The notes beneath the pieces are model-generated. The model saw only the letters and a program-made list of their open reading frames with translations. It was not told the origin of the DNA and searched no databases. 64,000 nucleotides of DNA from Alphaproteobacteria bacterium (GTDB lineage: Bacteria; Pseudomonadota; Alphaproteobacteria; Caulobacterales; Parvularculaceae), in contig WGLT01000015.1 in NCBI GenBank assembly GCA_016125425.1, positions 1-64,000 of the forward strand, given 5' to 3'. Positions 30,526-39,960 of the stretch are shown piece after piece. The position numbers were made by a program, and so were the translations under genes. Positions within the stretch are counted from its first letter, which is position 1. Every line of letters starts with the position of its first letter.

Positions 30526-32322
30526 ATGACGCCGCTCAAAAACATCCGCAACTTTGCGATCATCGCCCATATCGACCATGGGAAGTCGACGCTCGCCGAC
30601 CGCCTCATCCAGACAACCGGCGGGCTCTCGACTCGTGAGATGAAGGAACAGGTGCTCGACTCAATGGAGCTTGAGCGCGAGCGGGGCATTACGATCAAGG
30701 CGAACACGGTCCGGCTCGAATACAAGGCCGAGGACGGCGAGGTCTATGTCCTCAACCTGATCGACACGCCCGGCCATGTCGATTTCGCCTATGAGGTTTC
30801 GAGATCGCTGCTCGCCTGCGAAGGTTCGCTCCTTGTCGTCGACGCGAGCCAGGGCGTCGAGGCGCAGACTCTCGCCAATGTCTATCAGGCGATCGACGCC
30901 AATCATGAAATCGTTCCTGTCCTCAACAAAATCGATTTGCCCGCCGCCGAGCCTGAACGGGTCAAGGCGCAGATCGAGGACGTCATCGGTATTGACGCCT
31001 CGGATGCGATCGAGATTTCGGCGAAGTCAGGTCTAGGGATCGAAAAGGTGCTCGAGGCGATCGTTCGCAGACTGCCGGCGCCGAAGGGCGACGTCGACGC
31101 GCCCTTGAAAGCGCTTCTCGTCGACAGCTGGTACGACCCTTATCTCGGCGTCGTCGTCCTGGTGCGGATCGTCGACGGCGTGCTGAGAAAGGGCGCGCGA
31201 ATCCGCATGATGGGCGCAAAGGCGAGCTATACGGTCGACCAGATCGGCGTGCAGAAGCCGAAAAAAACGCCCGTCGCCGAGCTTGGCCCCGGCGAGATCG
31301 GTTATATGACCGCGCAGATCAAGGAGGTCGCCGATACGAGGGTCGGCGATACGATCACGGAGGAGCGGCGCCCTTGCGAAAAACCGCTCGCCGGATTCAA
31401 GCCGGCGCAGCCCGTCGTTTTCTGCGGCATATTCCCGATCGACGCCGCGGAATTCGAGGATTTGCGGGACGCCATGGCGAAGCTGCGTCTCAACGACGCG
31501 AGCTTTGAATACGAGATGGAGACATCGGCGGCGCTCGGATTCGGGTTCCGTTGTGGCTTTCTTGGCCTTCTTCATCTCGAAATCATTCGCGAACGTCTCG
31601 AGCGCGAATTCAATATCGATCTCATCACCACCGCGCCTTCGGTCGTCTATCAGATCTATCTCACGGACGGATCGAAGATCGAGCTGCACAATCCCGCCGA
31701 CATGCCGGACCAGGTTCGCATCGATCATATCGAGGAGCCGTGGATCGAGGCGACAATCATGACGCCGGACGATTATCTCGGGGGCGTCTTGAAGCTTTGC
31801 GAGGAACGTCGCGGAATTCAAAAAAATCTCACCTATGCCGGCAGCCGCGCCATGGTCGTCTATGAGCTGCCGTTGAACGAAGTCGTTTTCGATTTTTATG
31901 ACCGGTTGAAATCAATTTCGTCCGGTTATGCGAGCTTCGATTATCATCTGCTCGACTACCGCCCGGGCGATCTCGTTAAAATGCAGATCCTCGTCAATGA
32001 CGAACCGGTCGACGCGCTGTCCGTCATTGTCCATCGCGACAAGGCGCAAAATCGCGGCCGATCTATGTGCGAAAAGCTGAAGGATCTGATTCCGCGTCAC
32101 ATGTTTAAAATTCCCATCCAGGCGGCGATCGGCGGACGGGTCATCGCGCGCGAGACGATCTCGGCGCTCAGGAAAGACGTGACCGCCAAATGCTATGGCG
32201 GCGACGCGACGCGCAAGCGCAAGCTTCTTGAGAAACAAAAGGAAGGCAAAAAGAAGATGCGCCAGTTCGGCCGCGTCGAAATTCCCCAGGAAGCGTTCAT
32301 CAAGGCCCTGAAAATGGAGTAA
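30526..32322 (+). CDS. lepA: Elongation factor 4 (translation GTPase LepA)
   Basis: A 598-residue ribosome-associated GTPase. The G domain has '[19 protein letters not shown]' (G1), '[16 protein letters not shown]' (G3) and 'NKIDLP' (G4). The EF4-specific C-terminal domain is complete ('[20 protein letters not shown]'), which separates it from EF-G. Known effects are on ribosome initiation and back-translocation under stress. Confidence 0.98.
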   Translation: MTPLKNIRNFAIIAHIDHGKSTLADRLIQTTGGLSTREMKEQVLDSMELERERGITIKANTVRLEYKAEDGEVYVLNLIDTPGHVDFAYEVSRSLLACEGSLLVVDASQGVEAQTLANVYQAIDANHEIVPVLNKIDLPAAEPERVKAQIEDVIGIDASDAIEISAKSGLGIEKVLEAIVRRLPAPKGDVDAPLKALLVDSWYDPYLGVVVLVRIVDGVLRKGARIRMMGAKASYTVDQIGVQKPKKTPVAELGPGEIGYMTAQIKEVADTRVGDTITEERRPCEKPLAGFKPAQPVVFCGIFPIDAAEFEDLRDAMAKLRLNDASFEYEMETSAALGFGFRCGFLGLLHLEIIRERLEREFNIDLITTAPSVVYQIYLTDGSKIELHNPADMPDQVRIDHIEEPWIEATIMTPDDYLGGVLKLCEERRGIQKNLTYAGSRAMVVYELPLNEVVFDFYDRLKSISSGYASFDYHLLDYRPGDLVKMQILVNDEPVDALSVIVHRDKAQNRGRSMCEKLKDLIPRHMFKIPIQAAIGGRVIARETISALRKDVTAKCYGGDATRKRKLLEKQKEGKKKMRQFGRVEIPQEAFIKALKME

Positions 32323-32557
32323 CAGAGGCGGCCGAATTCGGGAAAGACAAAGCCGATCAAAGCGAAAACGCACCGCAGTCGTAACGCCGGCGCGCATTCT
32401 GATTGCCGGGCGCGGGCCGGTTGAGGCGTCATTGCTCGGCGAAGGCCATCCGCGCATTCCGCCCCGCGCCTTCTGACGCAGAACGTCTTTCTGGCGGCGC
32501 CTGTTGCGCGCCCCGATTGATAGCGCTACCAAAAGGCCTGAATAACAGGAGGGAGCG

Positions 32558-34465
32558 ATGGGGCGCTTGCCATCGGCGATTCTGGGGCTGATTCTGGGCG
32601 CTCTGACGCCTTCCTATGCGGCGGGTCCGGACGCGGCGGCGCCGTCGGCTTACAAGAATTTTCAGACCGCTATCTACATTCCCGCGCGATCCGTTCGGGC
32701 GCTTTCCGACAAGGCGGTTTTTGACCGCGAATATGCGCGCGTCGCCTCGCAGCTTCACTTCGACAAAGTCTATATCGAGGACTATCGCGACCGGGTGTTC
32801 GTAACCGACGAACAGCTCGAAAGCGTCAAAAAGTATTTTGAAGAAAGAGGAATAAGAACCGCGGGCGGCGTGACGCTCGCTGCGGGCGGCGCGGACGGGC
32901 AATTTGCGACATTCGACTACGAAAACCCCGCTGACCGCGCGGAATGCGAAAAAGCCATACGTCGGATCGCGCGCCATTTCGATGAAGTGATCCTTGACGA
33001 CTTCTTCTTTTTTACGAGCAAAAGCGACGCAGACATTGCTGCAAAAGGCAAGCGAAGCTGGACGCAATACAGACTCGACAAGATGCGCGAGATAGCGCGC
33101 GAGCTTGTTCTGAAGCCCGCCAGAGAGGAAAATCCGAATGTTCGGATGATCATCAAATATCCGAACTGGTATGAACATTTTCAAGGCCTCGGCTACGACC
33201 TCGATAAGGAGGCGAAAGCCTTTGACGGCGTCTACACAGGCACGGAAACGCGCGATCCGGCCATCACCGACCAGCTGCTGCAGGAGTATGAGAGCTATCT
33301 GATCTATCGGTATTTCAGCAATGTCCGCCCGGGCGCGAATGGCGGCGGCTGGGTCGATACCTATGATGTGCGATTTGTTGATCGCTATGCGGAGCAGCTG
33401 TGGGACACGATGCTCGCAAAAGCGCCTGAAATCACCTTGTTCAACTGGCGGGAGATGGCGGAAACGAACGGCGCGCCCGCCGGCGTCCGGCCCTGGGCGC
33501 GCGACGACACGAGCTTCGACTGGAACGCGATCGTCAAGTCATGGAAGAGGCGCAGCGCTGCGTCGCCGGGTTGGGCGCTCGCCGCCGGCGCGGCTCTGAG
33601 GACGGTTGATTCGGCGCTCGGATCGCTCGGCGCGCCGATAGGGATTGCGAGCTACAAGCCCTATCAATCGAGCGGGGAAGATTTCCTCCACAATTATCTC
33701 GGGAATATCGGCCTTCCGATCGAGCTTCATCCCGACTTTCCGATGAGCGCCGATCCCGTGCTTCTGACGGCGTCGGCGGCGGCGGACCCGCAGATTATCG
33801 ACAAGATCAAGCAAAAGCTGCGCGCCGGCGGCGCAGTGATCGTCACCTCCGGTCTTGTCGAAGCGCTGAGCGCACGAGGCTTTGATGATATCGCGGAGTG
33901 GACGCCGACAGGCCGCAGCGTTGACGTCAGCGATTTCATTCTGGGTTACGGCGCGGGCGCCGGGACGCGCCTCGGCGGCGTCGGCGCCCAGCCGATCCTC
34001 TTCCCCGAACTGCGTTTCTTTACGAATGACAGCTGGGCGGTCGTGAGGGGCGTCGCGGGCCACAAGGGCTATCCGATCCTTTTGATGAATCGCTATTCGA
34101 AAGGAACGATCTTTATGCTGACGGTCCCGAACAATCCGAGCGATCTTTACCGGATGCCGCAGGCGGCGCTGACGCAATTGAAAAAGTTCATCCAGCAGGA
34201 TTTTCCGGTCATGCTCGACGCGCCGCCGCGCGTTTCGCTGTTCGTCTATGATAATGACAGTTTTGTCGTTCAGAATTTCCGTGACGACGGCGTTAAGGCG
34301 ACCGTCCGGGTCAAGGGCGGGGCGCGCGGGCTTTCGCCGATTGCAGGCGAAGGGGGCGCGGTCGCCGTAGCCGGCGATGAAGCGCAATCGACAGAAGCTG
34401 GCGATTCCGCATTCGAATTCGCCGTTCCTCCGCATTCATTTCGCGCCTTCAGGATCGCCCGATAA
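32558..34465 (+). CDS. Secreted TIM-barrel-like protein, possible glycoside hydrolase
   Basis: 635 residues with a signal peptide (cut near 'TPSYA-AG'). Residues 35-320 alternate strands and helices like a TIM barrel: 'FDKVYIEDYRDRVFVTDEQL', 'HFDEVILDDFFFFTSK' (Asp147-Asp148, possible acids at a strand end), 'NVRMIIKYPNWYEHF' and 'FDGVYTGTETRDP'. A Rossmann-like segment follows (about 360-480), with a C-terminal beta domain ('LFVYDNDSFVVQNFRDDG') like those that close many glycosidases. I do not recognise the family. A strong AGGAGGGAG precedes the ATG. The substrate is unknown. Confidence 0.65.
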   Translation: MGRLPSAILGLILGALTPSYAAGPDAAAPSAYKNFQTAIYIPARSVRALSDKAVFDREYARVASQLHFDKVYIEDYRDRVFVTDEQLESVKKYFEERGIRTAGGVTLAAGGADGQFATFDYENPADRAECEKAIRRIARHFDEVILDDFFFFTSKSDADIAAKGKRSWTQYRLDKMREIARELVLKPAREENPNVRMIIKYPNWYEHFQGLGYDLDKEAKAFDGVYTGTETRDPAITDQLLQEYESYLIYRYFSNVRPGANGGGWVDTYDVRFVDRYAEQLWDTMLAKAPEITLFNWREMAETNGAPAGVRPWARDDTSFDWNAIVKSWKRRSAASPGWALAAGAALRTVDSALGSLGAPIGIASYKPYQSSGEDFLHNYLGNIGLPIELHPDFPMSADPVLLTASAAADPQIIDKIKQKLRAGGAVIVTSGLVEALSARGFDDIAEWTPTGRSVDVSDFILGYGAGAGTRLGGVGAQPILFPELRFFTNDSWAVVRGVAGHKGYPILLMNRYSKGTIFMLTVPNNPSDLYRMPQAALTQLKKFIQQDFPVMLDAPPRVSLFVYDNDSFVVQNFRDDGVKATVRVKGGARGLSPIAGEGGAVAVAGDEAQSTEAGDSAFEFAVPPHSFRAFRIAR

Positions 34466-34583
34466 AACCTCCGAACGGCGCTCGGGCTTGCGCGCTCATC
34501 AAGCGGCGGGCCGGGCGGCGGCGAATGTCGGTTCCGGTCTGAGAAACAACGCAGCGCGACAAGTTTTCGTTTCGCGGACGCCG

Positions 34584-34964
34584 CTATTTCAGAGTCTTGA
34601 GATATTCAATGATATCGGCGCGCTTTTGCGCGCTGGGAAGCCCGGCGAAGGGCATATGGTTGCCCGGAACATCTGTTTGCGGATTTGCGAGCCATTTCTC
34701 CAGACTTTCGTCATTCCAGACGATTCCGGAATTCTTGAGCGCATCCGAATAATTGAAATTCGGCGCGGCGCCGGCCTTGCGCCCGTAAACCCCGGCGAGG
34801 CTGGGTCCGACCATGTTCACGCCCGCCTTTGTCGAGTGGCAGGCGGCGCAAAAAACGCCGAACCATTTCTTCCCATTAGCGGCGTCGCCTGAGGCGTTCG
34901 CGGAAGACACGCCGATCGCGGCGACTGCAATCAGAACCATCGCCGCGTGTCGAGCGTATCTCAT
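34584..34964 (-). CDS. Periplasmic class I monoheme cytochrome c
   Basis: 126 residues with a signal peptide (cut after 'SSANA'). The single heme site is CAACH at residues 39-43, and Met104 in 'NHMPFAG' is the expected sixth ligand. 'GPSLAGVYGRKAG' and 'FNYSDALKNSGIVW' match small mitochondrial-type cytochromes c. The ATG at 34964 is chosen because GGGAG lies 7 nt upstream; eight codons further up is another ATG. It starts 44 bp after the fused cytochrome-porin gene on the same strand and is likely its periplasmic electron partner. Confidence 0.92.
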   Translation of the reverse strand: MRYARHAAMVLIAVAAIGVSSANASGDAANGKKWFGVFCAACHSTKAGVNMVGPSLAGVYGRKAGAAPNFNYSDALKNSGIVWNDESLEKWLANPQTDVPGNHMPFAGLPSAQKRADIIEYLKTLK

Positions 34965-35008
34965 TTGCTTGCTCCCTTGGTCGTTCAAATGTTCGCCGAG
35001 ACTATCGA

Positions 35009-36400
35009 TTAGAGCGTCAACGTAAGCAAGAGGAACAGCGTGTCCGCATAGGACGCTTTGTCTCCTCCGCCGCTGTTCGAAACGCCGTCCAGCTTCAGAT
35101 AGTGCACATATTGGGCGCTCAGCTTCGGATTGAACCAGGGATAAGCGGCCCAGGGGTGTTTATTGAGCGGCAGCCAGTCGCCTTCGAACGTCAAATATGT
35201 CGAGCTCGGAGAGCCGTTCGGCGTGCCGTAGAGCGTTGCATCCGGGACGCCCCATATGTGCTCGACACCGCCCGTCATTTGATAGGTCTGATCGAGCAGA
35301 TAGGCGACGTTTGCATTGAGCGTATGCAGGCGGTTGGTCAGGTTGTCGGCGCCGCCCAACGCCTCGCTGGCGTTTAGACGCTGATATTCCTGTATTGTGC
35401 TGATGCGCGCTGTGACGCTGTCATCGCCGGCAAAATGCTGATACTGCGCGTCGAAGCCGACATCGGTGTATGAATCCGCGCCCATGCTCATATCGCCTTC
35501 CGGATAGAGCAAGGCGTGAATGCCGAAGGCGCCGATCTCGATGTCGTCGGAGCCGCTGTTTTGCTCCCATGCGACGCGCCAATAGGGCGCAACGCCTTTC
35601 GATTTCGGCGCATCGGACGCATCGCCCGTGAGCGTCTGAATCGCGCCATGCGGTATGACATGGTAGCCGCCGAATTCGGCGTAGAGATGATTGTCGACCA
35701 TCGCATAGGCGGTGACGCCCGCCGTAATCTGGCCGAGGCCGCCTTCGATCAAGGTCGCGGCCGAAGGTCCTGGCGCGAGATCGGACGCATCGAACGGAAA
35801 ACCCCAGGTCGGCGTCGTATTCCACAAATCCTGCGCGGTGGGGCTGTTGTTCAAGCTGATTCCATAGGTCAGCTGATGTTTGCCGAGGCTGCCCGTATCA
35901 GCGTAACGGACATCCATATTGTCCCACCCCCAGACCTTGCCGATTCCATCGTAAGTGCCTTGGAGAAAACCGCCGACTTTGCCGAAGATCTTGCCGCCGT
36001 AGAAAAAGCTGACCTGCTGCAAGGCGAAATTGTCATTGTCGCCGAATCCGTCGCCCGCGCCGCCGGCTTGATCGCGCCGCGTGTGCGTAAACGAACCCTG
36101 AAGCCAGGCGCTGACGCGTTCATAGGCCGGCGTCTTGCCGCTGCTCATCGTGTAGCCGTTCATTTTGAATTGGCGACCGAGCGGGGTAAGTTGCGGATAG
36201 GCGGTGTGGCAGGCGTGGCAGGCCATGCCAGTCTGTCGAGCGAAAGACGGAATGGCGAAAGCGCTTTCGACGGGCGCAAAAGACAACGCGGCCGTCGCAG
36301 CGGCCAGAACAAGAAACGGCGTTTTCGCGGATTTCTGTTGAAAGTCCCAAATGCGCTTTGCGCGATTTGTTATTGGATAGACCAGAACGGCTGGCTTCAT
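35009..36400 (-). CDS. Outer-membrane fused monoheme cytochrome-porin (Cyc2-like)
   Basis: 463 residues. After an extended signal peptide (cut near 'VESAFA') comes a short cytochrome segment with one CxxCH (C61-H65) in 'IPSFARQTGMACHACHTAYP', followed by 'QLTPLGRQFKMNGYTM'. The remaining ~370 residues are alternating beta strands rich in aromatic and glycine residues, with no predicted helices, as in a 16-strand porin. The layout, a heme-binding plug before a barrel and the FARQTGM.C..CH...P.L...GR.FK pattern, is that of Cyc2-type proteins that oxidise extracellular Fe(II) or exchange electrons at the cell surface. AGGAGGGGG precedes the ATG at 36400. Confidence 0.8.
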   Translation of the reverse strand: MKPAVLVYPITNRAKRIWDFQQKSAKTPFLVLAAATAALSFAPVESAFAIPSFARQTGMACHACHTAYPQLTPLGRQFKMNGYTMSSGKTPAYERVSAWLQGSFTHTRRDQAGGAGDGFGDNDNFALQQVSFFYGGKIFGKVGGFLQGTYDGIGKVWGWDNMDVRYADTGSLGKHQLTYGISLNNSPTAQDLWNTTPTWGFPFDASDLAPGPSAATLIEGGLGQITAGVTAYAMVDNHLYAEFGGYHVIPHGAIQTLTGDASDAPKSKGVAPYWRVAWEQNSGSDDIEIGAFGIHALLYPEGDMSMGADSYTDVGFDAQYQHFAGDDSVTARISTIQEYQRLNASEALGGADNLTNRLHTLNANVAYLLDQTYQMTGGVEHIWGVPDATLYGTPNGSPSSTYLTFEGDWLPLNKHPWAAYPWFNPKLSAQYVHYLKLDGVSNSGGGDKASYADTLFLLLTLTL

Positions 36401-36562
36401 AGCCCCCTCCTGTTTATGCGTCCCATACGAAAATGAAGTCGTCGAACGCGGCGGGCAAGAGTTTATCCGCGACATATTGTCATTGTACGGTTTAATACTT
36501 AGGAGGCCGCACAAACGGATCGCGGATATGGCGCTTTATCGAGGTTAAAAACTGTCGGATTT

Positions 36563-36576
36563 TTGATCTGGATCAA
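36563..36576 (-). promoter_or_regulatory. FNR/FixK-type box 1, perfect TTGAT-N4-ATCAA
   Basis: TTGATCTGGATCAA is a perfect match to the FNR/CRP-family anaerobic box. Its centre is 169.5 bp before the cytochrome-porin ATG. If the transcription start is at 36528 on the minus strand, the box is centred at -41.5, and GATAAA falls at -12 to -7, the geometry of a class II FNR-activated promoter. Confidence 0.7.
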
Positions 36577-36593
36577 AACCGCCCGTCGCCGAT

Positions 36594-36607
36594 TTGATCT
36601 GAGTCAA
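36594..36607 (-). promoter_or_regulatory. FNR/FixK-type box 2, TTGAT-N4-GTCAA
   Basis: TTGATCTGAGTCAA matches the FNR box at nine of ten arm positions. It is exactly 31 bp (three helical turns) from box 1, so the two dimers would bind the same face of the DNA. This supports both being real sites. Confidence 0.6.
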
Positions 36608-36936
36608 TACATCGAGCGGCGCCTGGAATTCCACCTCCCTTCGTCCGGCTATTCTCGGCGAGCCCGCTTTATGCGCGACATAAAGTTTTGCAACCTCATG
36701 CAATTCGTTGCGGCGAAGTCGCGCGGCGCGCGGCCGCTCTACGACCGGCTTGTTCGCTCGGTCCAGTCTTCGGCTGCGGAGGGCAGGAAGATTGGAAAAG
36801 CTGATGGAAGTCGGCGCTAGCGCCGGCGCATTCTGTCCGGGGCTGATATTATGAGTTCGAACACAGGCAAAGAAAACATTGCCCGCACGGACGAATGTTT
36901 CAAAACCGCAACCTCTGTTTAGCCGAAACCGGCGCT

Positions 36937-38343
36937 TCAATAGCGATAATGATCAGATTTGAACGGGCCTTTGACGTCGACGCCGATATAGGCAGCCTGT
37001 TCCTCAGTGAGCGTCGTCAATTGCGCGCCGACTTTAGCGAGGTGAAGCGCGGCGACTTTTTCATCGAGATGTTTCGGCAGAACGTAGACTTGGTTCTTAT
37101 ACTGATCGCCTTTCGTCCAAAGCTCGATTTGGGCGAGCGTCTGATTGGTGAACGAGGCCGACATGACAAAACTCGGATGGCCAGTCGCATTGCCGAGATT
37201 TAGAAGCCGGCCCTGCGACAGAAGGATGATGCGTTTGCCGTCAGGAAAGGTGATCATATCCACCTGATCCTTGACGTTCGTCCATTTGAAATTGCGCAGC
37301 GCGTCCACCTGAATTTCGTTGTCGAAATGCCCGATATTGCCGACGATCGCCATGTCCTTCAAAAGCCGCATATGATCGAGCGTCAACACGTCCTTGTTGC
37401 CCGTCGCGGTGACGACGATGTCGGCGCGCGGAGCGCCCTGCTCCATCGTTACGACTTCAAAGCCGTCCATCGCGGCTTGCAGCGCGCAAATCGGATCGAT
37501 CTCGGTCACCATGACGCGCGCGCCCGCGCCTCTGAGCGAAGCCGCCGAACCTTTTCCGACATCGCCGTAACCGGCCACGAGCGCGACCTTGCCCGCCATC
37601 ATCACATCGGTCGCCCGGCGGATGCCGTCGACGAGGGATTCGCGGCAGCCATATTTGTTGTCGAATTTCGACTTCGTGACAGAGTCGTTGACGTTGATCG
37701 CCGGGAAAGGCAGCGTGCCCTTCTTCTGGCGTTGATAGAGACGAAGGACGCCCGTCGTCGTCTCCTCGGTGACGCCGCGAATGTTTGCCTTCGTCTTAGA
37801 ATAGAAGCCGGGCTGTTTGGCGAGACGGCGCTTGATCGTCGCGAAAAGGAATTTCTCTTCCTCGTTCGACGGATTTTCGAGAATGGATGGATCTTTTTCT
37901 GCGTCCGCGCCAAGCAAAACGAGCAGAGTGGCGTCGCCGCCGTCGTCGAGAATCATGTTGGCGGTCTGACCGTTCGGCCAGTCGAAAATCTTGTCGCAGA
38001 AGTCCCAATATTCTTCGAGGCTCTCGCCTTTATACGCGAACACGGGCGTGCCCGCCGCAGCGATGGCCGCAGCCGCATGATCCTGCGTCGAATAGATATT
38101 GCATGACGCCCAGCGGACTTCCGCGCCGAGCGCTTGCAGGGTTTCGATCAACACCGCGGTCTGAATCGTCATGTGCAGCGAGCCGGCGATCCTCGCGCCC
38201 TTGAGCGGTTGGGCGGCGCCGTATTCCTCGCGGGTCGCCATCAGGCCCGGCATTTCGGTTTCGGCGATTTCGATCTCGCGCCGTCCGTAGTCGGCGAGAT
38301 CGATATTCTTCACGAAATAGTCGTGGTGATGCGGGGCGGTCAT
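36937..38343 (-). CDS. ahcY: Adenosylhomocysteinase
   Basis: A 468-residue NAD-dependent enzyme that splits S-adenosylhomocysteine to adenosine and homocysteine, keeping methylation running. The substrate motifs '[20 protein letters not shown]' and '[17 protein letters not shown]', the NAD fold '[20 protein letters not shown]' and the C-terminal '[15 protein letters not shown]' are all conserved. The start at 38343 has AAGGAG upstream. A palindrome 73 bp upstream may be the operator of a SAM-cycle regulator. Confidence 0.98.
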   Translation of the reverse strand: MTAPHHHDYFVKNIDLADYGRREIEIAETEMPGLMATREEYGAAQPLKGARIAGSLHMTIQTAVLIETLQALGAEVRWASCNIYSTQDHAAAAIAAAGTPVFAYKGESLEEYWDFCDKIFDWPNGQTANMILDDGGDATLLVLLGADAEKDPSILENPSNEEEKFLFATIKRRLAKQPGFYSKTKANIRGVTEETTTGVLRLYQRQKKGTLPFPAINVNDSVTKSKFDNKYGCRESLVDGIRRATDVMMAGKVALVAGYGDVGKGSAASLRGAGARVMVTEIDPICALQAAMDGFEVVTMEQGAPRADIVVTATGNKDVLTLDHMRLLKDMAIVGNIGHFDNEIQVDALRNFKWTNVKDQVDMITFPDGKRIILLSQGRLLNLGNATGHPSFVMSASFTNQTLAQIELWTKGDQYKNQVYVLPKHLDEKVAALHLAKVGAQLTTLTEEQAAYIGVDVKGPFKSDHYRY

Positions 38344-38415
38344 GCGGGCTCCTTAATTCGCGAACGGGCGTCGCGCGCGCTTATAGCAGCCGGGTTTCGC
38401 GCCGCCAAGACATAT

Positions 38416-38431
38416 ATAAAGATTTCTTTAT
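38416..38431 (-). promoter_or_regulatory. Palindromic operator-like site upstream of ahcY
   Basis: ATAAAG-ATTT-CTTTAT is a perfect 6-bp inverted repeat with a 4-bp spacer, with GACAT/TGTC flanks extending the symmetry at an offset. It lies 73-88 bp before the ahcY ATG in an AT-rich island. ArsR-family regulators of the SAM cycle (SahR-like) bind palindromes of this general kind before ahcY in Proteobacteria; that link is inference. Confidence 0.45.
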
Positions 38432-38607
38432 GTCCTTTTGCGACCGGACCGGGCGCGCAGACCGCGCGACGGCCAAAGCCGAATCGGCCGGAGGGCGCGG
38501 ATCGTCGGACGCGCTTGCGGGCGAATGGGAGCGAGACTAATTTCCCGCGCCGCACGCCCGTGCGCTGAACAAACGCGCCGCCGGGCGCGCGTTGAAAGGG
38601 ACCATCC

Positions 38608-39033
38608 ATGAAACGCATACTGGTTGCAGCCGCTGCTCTTGCGGCGGCGACGAGCGCTATCGCCAAGGAAAAACCAAAAGAGGCGCCGCCCGCGCCCGCC
38701 TACGAAAACGGTGACGACAGAATGGGCGGCGCTATGACAGAGGCGTGCGCCGCCTCACCGATGACGACAGACACTTATGACGGTCTGGACAATATGCTGA
38801 TCATCGACACGTCAAATGGCGGGCACGCTTTTCTTCACCTTTCCGGATGCGATTTTAACACGCTTCTCTTTGCGGACTCGATGACGCCGCCTGAAAGCGG
38901 CTGCATCAAGGCGGGGGACGCGATCACCGTCATCGGCAGCGACGGAGGAAAGCGCGAGTGCAAGGTGACGGCGATCAACGAATGGCATCCGGAGAACAAC
39001 GAAATACCCGATGATCAGGACGGAAACAATTAG
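38608..39033 (+). CDS. Small secreted acidic protein of unknown function
   Basis: 141 residues with a signal peptide ('MKRILVAAAALAAATSAIA'). The mature part is acidic, with four cysteines (in EACAAS, SGCDFN, SGCIKA and RECKVT), which fits two disulfides in the periplasm. The C-terminal tail is rich in N, D and E. No family is recognised. GTTGAAAGGGA lies upstream as a plausible ribosome binding site. Its 3' end overlaps the convergent epimerase-like gene by 4 bp. Confidence 0.7.
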   Translation: MKRILVAAAALAAATSAIAKEKPKEAPPAPAYENGDDRMGGAMTEACAASPMTTDTYDGLDNMLIIDTSNGGHAFLHLSGCDFNTLLFADSMTPPESGCIKAGDAITVIGSDGGKRECKVTAINEWHPENNEIPDDQDGNN

Positions 39034-39902
39034 CGTCGTCTTTCGTCGTCGAGGATCGCCTTGAGGCCCTCCCTGTAAGTGGGGTGCGCGAGCCGCGCGC
39101 CGAGCAAACGCTTCATTCGTTCATTCCGGACGCGCTTGTTCTCCGCGTAAAAGCTCAAAGTCATCGGAGAAAGCGCCGCCTCTTCGAACGGCGTTTCCGG
39201 GGGCGGCGCCGCGCCGAGCAGCGCGCAGGCATAGGCGACGACGTCCTGGGGCGGCGCAGGCTCGTCATCCGACAGATTGAAGAGCGCGCCGGCCGTCGGC
39301 GCTCGAAGGCTCGCTTCGAGCGCCGCGGCGATGTCGTCGATATGCATCCGGTTGAAGACCTGTCCGTCCTTGACGATTCGCCGCGCCCGTCCGGCGCGGA
39401 TCGCGTCGAAGGCCGAGCGGCCCGGTCCGTAAATGCCGGGCAGGCGGAAAATTACGAGCGGCAGGCCGAACGCCCGCGCAAAGGCGCGCCAGGCGTTTTC
39501 GGCCGAGAGCCGCCGGCGACCGCGCTCGGTCGAAGGGCGGGGCGTTGTCGTCTCGTCCACATACCCGCCGCCGAAATCGCCATAAACGCCGTTCGAGGAG
39601 AGATAGCCGACCCAGGACAGAGCGCCGGCGCGGGCGGCGATCGCATCGGCGCCCGCAGCGAGCGTCGGACAGCCGGCCTCATTTGGCGGCGTCGACACCA
39701 AAATCGCGTCGGCGTCGGCGAGCGACTTCGGATCGAATGTCGCTTCAGGCCAGACGACAGCGTCGATACCTTCGTTGGCGAAGTCCTCAAGACGCGCCGG
39801 ATCGCGCGTCGTCGCGGCGATGCGCCAGCCGGCGGGCGCGAGCCGGCCCGCCAGCGCCCGCGCCGTGTATCCGAAACCGAAACAGAAGAGGGCGCCCGGC
39901 AA
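39030..39902 (-). CDS. NAD(P)-dependent epimerase/dehydratase-like protein (YeeZ type)
   Basis: About 290 residues of the extended SDR superfamily. The nucleotide-binding 'FCFGFGYTARALAGRL', the active-site region 'YLSSNGVYGDFGGGYVDE' and 'FRLPGIYGPGRSAFDAIR' are clear, and 'QVFNRMHIDDIAAALEASL' is the family's substrate-domain motif. The usual YxxxK is altered, as in other YeeZ-like members. The start is uncertain: TTG at 39902 has GGGAG nine bases upstream and leaves space before thpR; ATG at 39953 would leave only 7 bp to the divergent thpR start. Confidence 0.85.
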   Translation of the reverse strand: MPGALFCFGFGYTARALAGRLAPAGWRIAATTRDPARLEDFANEGIDAVVWPEATFDPKSLADADAILVSTPPNEAGCPTLAAGADAIAARAGALSWVGYLSSNGVYGDFGGGYVDETTTPRPSTERGRRRLSAENAWRAFARAFGLPLVIFRLPGIYGPGRSAFDAIRAGRARRIVKDGQVFNRMHIDDIAAALEASLRAPTAGALFNLSDDEPAPPQDVVAYACALLGAAPPPETPFEEAALSPMTLSFYAENKRVRNERMKRLLGARLAHPTYREGLKAILDDERRR

Positions 39903-39960
39903 AGAATTAACTCCCAGCGCGGCTCGACAGCGGGGCCGAGCGGCGACAAACATCGCTCTC

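Larger units (their letters stand above)
36401..36936. other. Long regulatory region upstream of the cytochrome-porin operon
   Basis: These 536 bases lie between the start of the cytochrome-porin gene and the end of ahcY. Reading frames in it are short, lack ribosome binding sites and look like no protein. It is less GC-rich than the surroundings. It holds two FNR/FixK-like boxes (36563-36576 and 36594-36607) and a GATAAA hexamer (minus strand, 36540-36535) that could be a -10 element. Confidence 0.6.

Noticed and set aside
36545-36940. 131-codon minus-strand frame upstream of the cytochrome-porin gene
   Set aside because: It has no ribosome binding site or family, and it crosses the FNR-like boxes, which makes a regulatory region the better reading.
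38344-38607. Possible SAH riboswitch in the ahcY leader
   Set aside because: I could not trace the pseudoknotted SAH-binding core; the palindrome is a better explanation for regulation.
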